A stretch of 51,574 nt of DNA from JAICUY01 sp035708065 (GTDB lineage: Bacteria; Chloroflexota; Limnocylindria; QHBO01), in assembly GCA_035708065.1 (NCBI GenBank), contig DASSTC010000061.1, positions 1-51,574 of the forward strand, in the 5' to 3' direction. How positions within the stretch are numbered: position 1 is the stretch's first letter; every line of letters begins with the position of its first letter. Both the position numbers and the translations under genes were made by a program. The notes under the pieces are model-generated. The model did no database searches and was not told the origin of the DNA. It worked only from the letters and a program-made list of their open reading frames with translations. Below are positions 41,853 to 49,445 of the stretch, one piece after another.

Positions 41853-43277
41853 CTAGCCCTGGCGAAGCTCCTCGGGCGTTGCCGACCCGAGCGCCTCCCA
41901 CAGCCGCACCAGGGCGTCCATCCCACCGCGGTAGTTGTCGAGCGGCATCCACTCGTTGGGAGCGTGGAAGTTGCCGTTCGGCGAGGCGAAGCCGACGAGC
42001 ACCGACTTCAGGCCGAGGCGCTTCTCGAGCTCCGCGACGACCGGGATCGAGCCGCCCATGCGGTGGAAGCGCGGCGCCTTGCCGAACGCCTCCTTCAACG
42101 CCCGGGCGGCGAGGCGCACCGGTGGCGAGTCGAGCTCGGTGAGCGCCGGCGCGCCGCCGTGAATCACCTTGATCTCGACGCGCACGGTCGGCGGCGCGAT
42201 CGACTTGAGATGGTCGACGACCTGCTGCTCGATCTTGGCGAAGTCCTGGTCCGGCACGAGTCGCGTCGAGAACTTCGCCGCGGCGAATGCGGGGATGATC
42301 GTCTTCGAGCCCTCGCCCGAGTAGCCGCCCCACAGGCCGTTGACGTCGAAGGTCGGCCGTGCCGAGAGGCGCTCCGGAAGCGTGAATCCGGCCTCGCCCT
42401 GGCCACTGGCCTCGATCCCGATCGAGTCGCGCCAGGCGGCCTCGTCGAAGGGCAGGTCCGCGTAGGCGGCGCGCTCCGCATCGGTCAGCTGGCGGACGTC
42501 GTCGTAGAAGCCCGGGACGGTGAAACGGCCCTGGTCGTCCTGCAGGCTGGCCAGCATGTGGACGAGGACGTTGGCCGGGTTGTCCACGCCGCCGCCGTAC
42601 TGGCCGGAGTGGATGTCGTGCATCGGTCCGTGGACCTTGACCTCGAAGTAGGCGATGCCGCGCAGGCCGTGGGTCACCGCCGGGGTGCCCTCGTCGTCGT
42701 ACATGTCGGTGTCGCTGACGATCGAGATATCGGCCTCGAGCAGCTCCGGATGCGCCTTGATGAACTGCTCGATGGGAACCGAGTCGACTTCCTCGTCGCC
42801 CTCGAAGAAGAAGCGCAGGTTGACCGGCAGGCCGCCGGTACCGGCCAGCCATGCCTCGGCGGCCTTGAGGTGCATGAACAGCTGGCCCTTGTCGTCGCCG
42901 GAGCCGCGTGCGTAGACGCGGCCGTCCTCGTAGCGCGGCTCGAACGGCGGTCGGATCCACTCGTCCAACGGGTCGGTCGGCTGGACGTCGTAGTGGCAGT
43001 AGACCAGCACGGTCGGCCGATCCGGCCCGGCATGCAGCCAGTCGGCGGTGACGATCGGATGTCCGACGGTCTGGTGCACCTGCGCATGTTCGGCGCCGAT
43101 GCGCGTCAGCTCGTCGGCAATCCAGTGCGCCGCACGCTCGACGTCGGGTCTGGCGCTCGCGTCGGCGCTGACCGAAGGGATCCGCAGGAACTCGTCGAGC
43201 TGCTGCAGGTTTCGCTCGTCGTGCTCGTGCAGGAAGTCCAGGGCGGCATCGACGCCGCGTCGGGTATTCGTCGTCAT
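41853..43277 (-). CDS. M20 family dipeptidase
   Basis: A 474-residue M20 metallopeptidase: YCHYDVQP (His and Asp), RGSGDDKGQL (bridging Asp), FEGDEEVDS (catalytic Glu and ligand), SDTDM and HAPNEWMPL (final His). The dimerisation domain is inserted between about residues 200 and 330. The closest pattern is carnosinase/CPG2-like dipeptidase. Cytoplasmic, no signal peptide. It carries two GACCGATGC copies. Confidence 0.9.
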   Translation of the reverse strand: MTTNTRRGVDAALDFLHEHDERNLQQLDEFLRIPSVSADASARPDVERAAHWIADELTRIGAEHAQVHQTVGHPIVTADWLHAGPDRPTVLVYCHYDVQPTDPLDEWIRPPFEPRYEDGRVYARGSGDDKGQLFMHLKAAEAWLAGTGGLPVNLRFFFEGDEEVDSVPIEQFIKAHPELLEADISIVSDTDMYDDEGTPAVTHGLRGIAYFEVKVHGPMHDIHSGQYGGGVDNPANVLVHMLASLQDDQGRFTVPGFYDDVRQLTDAERAAYADLPFDEAAWRDSIGIEASGQGEAGFTLPERLSARPTFDVNGLWGGYSGEGSKTIIPAFAAAKFSTRLVPDQDFAKIEQQVVDHLKSIAPPTVRVEIKVIHGGAPALTELDSPPVRLAARALKEAFGKAPRFHRMGGSIPVVAELEKRLGLKSVLVGFASPNGNFHAPNEWMPLDNYRGGMDALVRLWEALGSATPEELRQG

Positions 43278-43296
43278 TGACCGATGATAGGCGCCG

Positions 43297-43569
43297 CTAT
43301 CGGAAGACGTTGAAGAGGAAGCCGAAGAACAGCGCCAGCGCGATCGGTGGCAGCAGCGACGCGGCGCGCAGGAACGGCGGCCAGCCGGGATTGTCGAGGA
43401 ACGCGTAGGCGGGAATCGTCAGCGGAAAGACGAAGATCCCGAAGGACCAGGCGACGCGCTGGCGGAAGCTGAAGTCCGGCCGGTCCTGCACGTCGAGCCA
43501 GTATGCCGCGATCATCACGAACGCCCCCACCGCAGACACTGCGAAGACGGCCCAGATCACCGGAATCAT
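43297..43569 (-). CDS. small three-TM membrane protein
   Basis: A 90-residue protein with hydrophobic helices at about 3-24, 38-58 and 68-89. No family recognised. It lies 19 bp upstream of the M20 dipeptidase on the same strand, probably in one transcript. A GACCGATGC copy (43571-43579) lies 1 bp upstream of its ATG. Confidence 0.65.
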   Translation of the reverse strand: MIPVIWAVFAVSAVGAFVMIAAYWLDVQDRPDFSFRQRVAWSFGIFVFPLTIPAYAFLDNPGWPPFLRAASLLPPIALALFFGFLFNVFR

Positions 43570-43627
43570 GGACCGATGCTACCGGGTCGCGGCGAGGACA
43601 GCGTTGCAGCGGCCCCGCCGCCGTCCG

Positions 43628-43686
43628 CGCCCGTTTGCGCCGGGAGCAACCCTTGTCCGTTACTTGCGCCCCCACGCAAACGGGCG
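43628..43686. repeat. perfect 12-bp inverted repeat downstream of plsC
   Basis: CGCCCGTTTGCG (43628-43639) and CGCAAACGGGCG (43675-43686) are exact reverse complements 35 bp apart, in the 149-bp gap after the plsC stop. No T tract follows on either side, so it may be a transcript-end hairpin or a protein-binding site rather than a standard terminator. Confidence 0.7.
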
Positions 43687-43718
43687 GCCGCACCACCGGC
43701 AGCAACCGGCGCGATTCC

Positions 43719-44450
43719 TCATCCGTCCCGCCGTGCGGTGTCGTCAGCGCCGTTGAGCAGGTCGGTGAGCAGCTCGAGCGGGCGCCAGCGAGGCAGCGCA
43801 GGCTCGACCGCAGGCAGCAGCGCAATGATCGCCGCGCGCACGTCCGCGCCGAGCGCATCGCGAGCCTGCCGCGACCGCGCGGCATCGGTCGAGATCGGCG
43901 GTCCGAAGCGGACGACGACGCGGCGCCGGAACCACAGGTGCGTGCTCCCGACGATGGCGCAGGGCACGATCGGCACGCCCGCGGCGCTGGCGAACGCGAC
44001 CGCGCCCTCCTCGAATGCCCGCAGCTCGGTCTCGCGAAAGCCGATCTGCCCCTCGGCGAAGATCCCCAGCACGCCATCGGCCGCAAACACGCGGCGCACC
44101 GCCCGAACCGCCGAGGTCAGCGTGGTCTTCGTCGGGTTGTACGGGATGACGCCGCCGAAGAAGGCCATCACCCGGTTCTTGAAGCCGCGGCTGAAGTCGG
44201 CCTCCTTCGGGCCGAACCAGGTGATTCGCGGCTCGAGGGGCGCGATGCTCATCACCAGCATCGGGTCGAAGCCGTTGTGGTGGTTGGCGACAATCTGGAA
44301 CGGCGGCTCGGGCCAGTGCTCCAGGCCCTCGGCGTGGACGTCGAAGAGCCCGCGCACCAGCAGCCGGTTGATCCACCACATCGCGCGGTAGCGCCGCGTG
44401 ACCCGGACGCTCAGCTGTCGTGGGCCGGTGCGCCGCGCGGCATCCGTCAT
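43719..44450 (-). CDS. 1-acyl-glycerol-3-phosphate acyltransferase family (PlsC-like)
   Basis: A 243-residue protein starting at ATG 44450, overlapping the MFS stop (ATGA). Acyltransferase motif I is NHHNGFD (HX4D), motif III is GIFAEGQIGF and motif IV is VPIVPCAIVG. An N-terminal amphipathic or hydrophobic segment suggests membrane association. It transfers acyl chains to a lysophospholipid or related acceptor. Last gene of the six-gene envelope operon. Confidence 0.88.
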   Translation of the reverse strand: MTDAARRTGPRQLSVRVTRRYRAMWWINRLLVRGLFDVHAEGLEHWPEPPFQIVANHHNGFDPMLVMSIAPLEPRITWFGPKEADFSRGFKNRVMAFFGGVIPYNPTKTTLTSAVRAVRRVFAADGVLGIFAEGQIGFRETELRAFEEGAVAFASAAGVPIVPCAIVGSTHLWFRRRVVVRFGPPISTDAARSRQARDALGADVRAAIIALLPAVEPALPRWRPLELLTDLLNGADDTARRDG

Positions 44451-45781
44451 CCGGTTGCAGCGACCGTTTCGGCGACGCCGCTGCGCATCGGCTCGTGGAC
44501 GTGCGTCAGCGCCCAGGCGCCGATTGCGAACTCGACCACCATCAGCAGCATGATCGACCGATACCCCAGGTTTGCATTGCCGGTGGCGACGATGACGCCC
44601 GCCGCCAGCAGCGCCCCGCTCGCGTTGGCGATGAGGCCGGAGCCGGCGGTGACGACGTTGCTGATGCCCATGTATCGGCCCGATTCGGCCTTCGGGATGA
44701 TGTCGGTCATCAATGCCCAGTCGACGCTCAGGAAGACGCCGAGGCAGACGCCGAGCGGCACGATCGCCGCGAGCAGCAGCGGATAGCTCGGCACGATGGC
44801 CATCAGCAGCGCCGACAGGGCGCCTGCGGCGACCGCCGCGTAGATCACCGGCTTGCGGCCGATGCGGGTGGACAGCCGACCGCCCGGCACCGACGTGGCC
44901 AGCGCCACGACGAGCAGGATGCCGAGCAGGGGGTTGACGGCGGTGGCGGCGTTGTCGGCGGTCATGCCCAGCGAGTTCTGGATGTAGAACACCCCGAACG
45001 GCAGCAGGGTCGTCAGCCCGATCAGCACGAACAGCCGGCTGGCGAGCAGCCAGACGAAGTCGCGCTCGGCCAGGATGTCGGTGCCCCATGCCGCGCGAGC
45101 GCGCTGGATCAGCGTGAGGTCGGTCGGCGGTCCCGGTCGGTCGGGCACGCGCAGCACGGTGATCAGCATCGTGACGAGCTCGATGGCGGCGACCGCCAGG
45201 AAGATGCCGATCGGCTGGTCGAGGACGACCAGGAACAGTGTCGCGAGCGCCGGGCCGCCGAGCTGTCCCGCCATCTGCGCGGCCCCCAGCAGCCCCGATG
45301 CGACCCCGACCTGTGGCGTCGGCACGAGGTCCGGCACGTAGCCCTGGTACGGGCCCTGCGCGAAGTTGCTGCTGAACTGGAGCAACATCACCGCGGCCAT
45401 GAACGCCCAGTAGCTCTCGTTGAGGAATGCCCACGCCGCGAAGCTGAGGAACACCATGTCGAGCAGCGTTCCGGTGAGGATGTATGGCTTGCGGCGGCCG
45501 AGCCGGGTGCGGGTGTGGTCGCTGATCGCGCCGATCGTCGGCTGGACCAGGATCGCGATCAGAACGCCGGGGATGGTCAGCAGGGCGGCCGCCGGAGCGG
45601 CGAGCGGCTCGGACGACGGCCCGACCACCGCCTCCACGAATCGCGGGATGATGATCACGCTCAGCGCGCCCATCAGCGTGGTGATCGCCAGCCAATAGGC
45701 GCTGACCGACAGCAGGTCGCTCCAGCTCAGGTGCGCGGTCGGGCGTCCGAACGAGTCGCGCTCGGGAAGGGGCTGTGTCAC
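44447..45781 (-). CDS. MFS transporter, SLC45/GPH-like
   Basis: A 444-residue protein with about 12 TM helices. The loop ISDHTRTRLGRRKPYILTGTLLD between helices 2 and 3 is typical of the SLC45/GPH sugar-porter-like group, and LSTRIGRKPVIY lies in the second half. Substrate unknown. It sits between a small membrane protein gene and plsC in the envelope operon, so a lipid-linked or polar headgroup substrate is conceivable but unproven. Confidence 0.85.
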   Translation of the reverse strand: MTQPLPERDSFGRPTAHLSWSDLLSVSAYWLAITTLMGALSVIIIPRFVEAVVGPSSEPLAAPAAALLTIPGVLIAILVQPTIGAISDHTRTRLGRRKPYILTGTLLDMVFLSFAAWAFLNESYWAFMAAVMLLQFSSNFAQGPYQGYVPDLVPTPQVGVASGLLGAAQMAGQLGGPALATLFLVVLDQPIGIFLAVAAIELVTMLITVLRVPDRPGPPTDLTLIQRARAAWGTDILAERDFVWLLASRLFVLIGLTTLLPFGVFYIQNSLGMTADNAATAVNPLLGILLVVALATSVPGGRLSTRIGRKPVIYAAVAAGALSALLMAIVPSYPLLLAAIVPLGVCLGVFLSVDWALMTDIIPKAESGRYMGISNVVTAGSGLIANASGALLAAGVIVATGNANLGYRSIMLLMVVEFAIGAWALTHVHEPMRSGVAETVAATG

Positions 45782-45791
45782 GACCGACGCA

Positions 45792-46118
45792 TCAGAACAG
45801 GAGCAGCCATGTCGCGTCGGCTGCGGCGACCGCCGTCCAGAAGCCCATGATGAGCAGCGGCCGCCGCAGGATGCACTGCGAGCGGGTGATGCCCAGCGTC
45901 AGGGCTCGACCGTAGAGCAGGATCGCGACGAGCGCCACGACCAGTACGAAGATCGGCGGTGTCAGCAGCCACGCCATCAGGCCGACCGTGCCCATCTTGC
46001 AGAAGTTGAACGCCAGGCGGTCGTACTTCTGCGCCCGGGTCAACGGCGGCCGAGCCGCCAGCCACGCCCGAACCGGGTCGACGCCGGCGCCAGCCGGCGC
46101 ATCGGTCTGCGCGCTCAT
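45792..46118 (-). CDS. small membrane protein coupled to the radical SAM gene
   Basis: A 108-residue protein starting at ATG 46118, overlapping the stop of the radical SAM gene (ATGA). An N-terminal soluble part of about 45 residues (MSAQTDAPAG start) is followed by two or three hydrophobic helices (about 46-66 and 84-108). No family recognised. Tight coupling suggests it works with the radical SAM enzyme. Confidence 0.65.
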   Translation of the reverse strand: MSAQTDAPAGAGVDPVRAWLAARPPLTRAQKYDRLAFNFCKMGTVGLMAWLLTPPIFVLVVALVAILLYGRALTLGITRSQCILRRPLLIMGFWTAVAAADATWLLLF

Positions 46119-47674
46119 GGCTGACCCACCAGGCTGTCGAGCTCGACCAGCTGGCGGGCGGCGACCTGTCCGGCCGAGGTCCGGCGACGTAACGATCCGA
46201 AGAGCTGGCGGGCGCAGAACGGGATGCGCACCGGATCGGTCTCGCCGTCGGTCGATCCGACGTGCACGCAGCACTGCTGCAGGCGTTCGATGTTCAGGGT
46301 CCAGGCATCCATGAACGACTTGACCGAGAGGCGCTTCGTCCGCTTGGCGACGATCTCGGCGGCGCGCTCACCCTTGAACACCATCGAGCCGACGTCGCGG
46401 ATGAAGCCGCCGAGGCCGATGTCGCACGCCTCGCAGATGTTCAGCAGGTAGTCGACCAGCTCCGGGCGGCTGATGGTGGTCGTCTCGCTCATCATGCCGA
46501 TCAGCGAGTCCCACAGGTCGTCGTCGGCCGCGATGCGGTTGCCGACCACGGAGAGATTCGCCTTCAGCCGGTCGGTGCCCACCAGCTTCGGGATGGACCG
46601 ATACGTCCCGGAGTCCTCCCGCACGAAGTAGGTGATCGCGCAGCAGTCAGGGTGGCTGCACGGCAGCGCGATGAAGTCGTCCGCGCCGGCCCGGCCGCCC
46701 GTCTGCGGGCCGAGGCGCTTCAGGACGCCGGTGGTCGTCATGCGATGCATCGGGTCGATCGGGTTGGCGCGCCCCGAGCCGAAGACCGGCTGGTAGGCCA
46801 CGCCGGCGATGTACTCGGTGTCGAACGCGAAGTCCGCCACGGCACCGATCTCATGATCGTTGACGTCCTGGGCCACGACCATTGTGAGCGTGGTGAAGAC
46901 GCGGGCATCGGTCAGGCGCTCGATGGCTCGTTGCTTGACCTCGCGCAGGTCCTCGCCGCGGTGAAAGAGGTGGGTCGCCAGCTCGAAGCCGTCGAACTGG
47001 AGATAGACCTCGACGCGGTCGCGCAGATCGTGCAGCGCCTGGAGGAAGCGGTCGTCGCGCGCGATCCGAACGCCGTTCGTGTTGAGCAGCACTCGGGTCA
47101 CCTTGCGGTCCACGGCGGCGCGGATGATGTCCACGATCTCCGGGTGCACGGTCGGCTCGCCGCCGGAGAGCATCAGCACATCGATCTTGCCGCCCTCGCG
47201 CTCGATCGACGCGTCGAGCGTGCGCAGGATGTGCGGCAGGCGGGCGTACCGGCCGACGGTCGTGCCCGAGCCGGCGAAGCAGGTCGGGCAATTCAGGTTG
47301 CAGTGCTCGGTGACGTCGAGCAGCAGGATGCAGGAGTGCTGCGTCTGCAGCCGCCCCAGGCCGTTGGCGTAGCCCATCGGAATGGGCATCACGTTGTCGG
47401 GCGTGTCCTCGACGATCTGGCGCGTCGGCACGCGCCATTGCTGCAGGTACTCCCACAGCGGGTAGTCCTCGTCGTACAGGCTGACGACCTCGCCGTGCCC
47501 GCGCCGGCAGTGCCGTCGCAGCCAGACCGATCCGTCCTGCAGCACCAGGTTGCCCTGCAGGATGTCCGTTGCGTAGTCGACCTCGCGATCGGGGTTCTCG
47601 CTGAAGCAGGTGCCGCAGACGGTGAGCACCATCCGCAGCGGCGTGTAGGAACGCAGTGGCAGTGCGGCGGTCAT
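46115..47674 (-). CDS. Tes-like (MJ0619-family) radical SAM protein
   Basis: A 519-residue protein starting at ATG 47674. A rubredoxin-like metal site comes first (C20, C23, C56, H60 in CRRGH), then the radical SAM motif CNLNCPTC (C125, C129, C132), SGGEPT (170-175), LLNTNGVRIA, VYLQFDG (223-229) and YQPVFGSGR. The C-terminal part has CSHPDCC, CEAC and IPFCARQLF. This is the order of the MJ0619/Tes family, which joins lipid tails into membrane-spanning tetraethers in archaea. The CPxDCGxC motif normally just before the SAM cysteines is missing. Lipid role is inferred. Confidence 0.8.
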   Translation of the reverse strand: MTAALPLRSYTPLRMVLTVCGTCFSENPDREVDYATDILQGNLVLQDGSVWLRRHCRRGHGEVVSLYDEDYPLWEYLQQWRVPTRQIVEDTPDNVMPIPMGYANGLGRLQTQHSCILLLDVTEHCNLNCPTCFAGSGTTVGRYARLPHILRTLDASIEREGGKIDVLMLSGGEPTVHPEIVDIIRAAVDRKVTRVLLNTNGVRIARDDRFLQALHDLRDRVEVYLQFDGFELATHLFHRGEDLREVKQRAIERLTDARVFTTLTMVVAQDVNDHEIGAVADFAFDTEYIAGVAYQPVFGSGRANPIDPMHRMTTTGVLKRLGPQTGGRAGADDFIALPCSHPDCCAITYFVREDSGTYRSIPKLVGTDRLKANLSVVGNRIAADDDLWDSLIGMMSETTTISRPELVDYLLNICEACDIGLGGFIRDVGSMVFKGERAAEIVAKRTKRLSVKSFMDAWTLNIERLQQCCVHVGSTDGETDPVRIPFCARQLFGSLRRRTSAGQVAARQLVELDSLVGQP

Positions 47675-47690
47675 GCGGCTGGCATCTCCA

Positions 47691-48521
47691 TCATTCACAG
47701 GTCCAGGTGAAGGTTCCGGCGGCAGTCTCGGCGGACGGCTCGCCGTTCTCGCCCACACCCTCCAGGCTGTCGAAGTCGACGTGGCCCTGCGACGGGCCGG
47801 AACCAGCCGCGATCGTGGCCGTCGATCGCGGGCCGACGCTGAACTGTGACGAACCGGCACGCCCGGATGAGATCGAGATGAACAGGTCGGGAGCTCCGGC
47901 ATGTGCGTCGAGACCAACGGTGGCCGAGGCATTCCCGGACATCTGGTCGGCGTGGATGCTGTAATCGGAGCCGGCCTCGGCCGCCCGGCAGAAGGCCGGT
48001 CCGCTGACGTCGATCTGCCCAGGCTGTTCGAGATGCAGCGTCGCCGTCCCGTTCGGTGCGGGTGAGTTGCCGACACCGAAGCCACCGGTGATCGCGTAGC
48101 ACGTTCCGCCGATGAGCAGCGCCGATGCGAGCGGCACGGCCAGCGCCCAGGCGAGGCCGGCCCGCGGCAGGAGGAGCCGGCCGCCGATGAGTCCCGAGAC
48201 CGCAACCCCGATCAGCAGGACCACCGCGAGCAGGATCGCCACGATCGGCCACACGCCCCGCATGATGTTGTCGCGCGACGTGATCGCCACGAGGGCGACG
48301 ACCGCCGCGAGCACGACCGCGTGGAAGAGCCAGTTGAACCTGCGGAACCGGCTCCGCTCGCCGGTCGTCGCCGTCTGGCGCGCCCGCCACTCGGCCATCG
48401 CGGCATCGACCGCTGCCGGGTCGTGGCCGGCGTCGATCAATGCGGCGCGCAGCGCATCCGGCGTGTAGCGGTTCCCGTGCTCGCGCAGGTAGGCATCGAC
48501 GTCGGGTCGCCGGTCGGTCAT
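47691..48521 (-). CDS. membrane protein with extracytoplasmic domain
   Basis: A 276-residue protein starting at ATG 48521, overlapping the lgt stop (ATGA). The N-terminal ~50 residues include a UBA-like helical pair (YTPDALRAALIDAGHDPAAVDAAM). Three hydrophobic helices follow (about 63-80, 87-108 and 117-140). The rest is a probable outside beta-domain with two cysteines (AFCRA and the last WTCE). No family recognised. Confidence 0.7.
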   Translation of the reverse strand: MTDRRPDVDAYLREHGNRYTPDALRAALIDAGHDPAAVDAAMAEWRARQTATTGERSRFRRFNWLFHAVVLAAVVALVAITSRDNIMRGVWPIVAILLAVVLLIGVAVSGLIGGRLLLPRAGLAWALAVPLASALLIGGTCYAITGGFGVGNSPAPNGTATLHLEQPGQIDVSGPAFCRAAEAGSDYSIHADQMSGNASATVGLDAHAGAPDLFISISSGRAGSSQFSVGPRSTATIAAGSGPSQGHVDFDSLEGVGENGEPSAETAAGTFTWTCE

Positions 48522-49333
48522 GACGTGCCTCCAGTCAGTGCGGGACGTGGTGGAGTCGGGACGCGGTACGCGCCGCTGGCCAGCCGGCGAACGAAGTGGA
48601 CGACGAGGACGGCGGTGAGCGGGATGAGGACGAGCTGCGGCCCGGTGAGTCCAAGCGCCTGGACCTCGTTGCCACGTACGAACTCCACGCCGAAGCGGAA
48701 GATGCCGTAGGCCAGCAGGTAGAGCTTGAGCGTGTCGCCGCGGACCGGCAGCAGCGGGCCGCGCGTCGCGATCAGCGCGAAGGCGCCGGCGTGGAAGCCG
48801 ATCTCGTAGAGCATGCTCGGGTGCATCGGTCCGGAGCAACCCGGGCAGCGCGGGAATGCGGCGGCAGCCTCGGGGGACACGGTCATCGCCCACGGGAGCG
48901 AGCTCGGCGTGCCGAGCGGAAGCTCGGAGAGGAAGCACCCGACCCGACCGATGGCCAGCGCCAGCGGGATGGCGGCGGCGTAGTAGTCGCCGGTCGACAG
49001 CGTATAGCCCAGCGCGCGCTTGGCGAGGAAGATCGCGAGGTAGCCGCCGGCCAGGCCGCCGATGATGCTGCGCGGTCCGTGGGTCAGCACATAGGTCAGC
49101 GGCAGGCCCGCCTGGTTGACGTCGTCGAGGATCTCCCAGCTCGTGATGAGCCGCGCCCCGAGCGCGCCGCCGAGGAGCGCCGCCAGGCTGATCAGCACGA
49201 TCCGAGAGTCGAGAACCCCGTCGCGACGCAGTGCGCGGTAGTAGAGCGCGAGGCCGGCGCCGAAGCCGAGCAGCGTGAAGAGGTCATGCGTGTAGACGGT
49301 GATAGGTCCGAGCTCGGCGAGGACCGTGACCAT
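48518..49333 (-). CDS. lgt: prolipoprotein diacylglyceryl transferase family protein
   Basis: A 271-residue polytopic protein starting at ATG 49333. Lgt features: HGPRSIIGGLAGGYLA, ALAIGRVGCFLSELPLG (the family has GRxGNF, so Asn is Cys here), HPSMLYE and FRFGVEFVRG. It moves diacylglycerol from phosphatidylglycerol to the lipobox cysteine of lipoproteins such as the one at 36245-36985. First gene of the envelope operon; divergent from the SARP-type regulator. Confidence 0.85.
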   Translation of the reverse strand: MVTVLAELGPITVYTHDLFTLLGFGAGLALYYRALRRDGVLDSRIVLISLAALLGGALGARLITSWEILDDVNQAGLPLTYVLTHGPRSIIGGLAGGYLAIFLAKRALGYTLSTGDYYAAAIPLALAIGRVGCFLSELPLGTPSSLPWAMTVSPEAAAAFPRCPGCSGPMHPSMLYEIGFHAGAFALIATRGPLLPVRGDTLKLYLLAYGIFRFGVEFVRGNEVQALGLTGPQLVLIPLTAVLVVHFVRRLASGAYRVPTPPRPALTGGTS

Positions 49334-49390
49334 GTCGCGCGATCTTACGAGGTTGCCCTGCGGATCAACTGCGGAACCCGCGAAAAGGGG

Positions 49391-49419
49391 TTGTGCGATC
49401 TGCCGAGCGAGCGTATGGT
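49391..49419 (+). promoter_or_regulatory. sigma-70-type promoter of the SARP-like gene
   Basis: TTGTGC (49391-49396), 17 bases, then TATGGT (49414-49419), 26 bp before the GTG start. It lies in the 112-bp gap to the divergent lgt gene. Confidence 0.5.
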
Positions 49420-49445
49420 CGCGGCCTAGGCGCGGAGGGAATCGA

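Noticed and set aside
41849..41926. Longer N-terminus of the MerR-like regulator
   Set aside because: It would overlap the M20 dipeptidase gene by about 74 bases, and its translation (Trp, Cys and Arg-rich) does not look like protein; the TTG at 41848 fits better.
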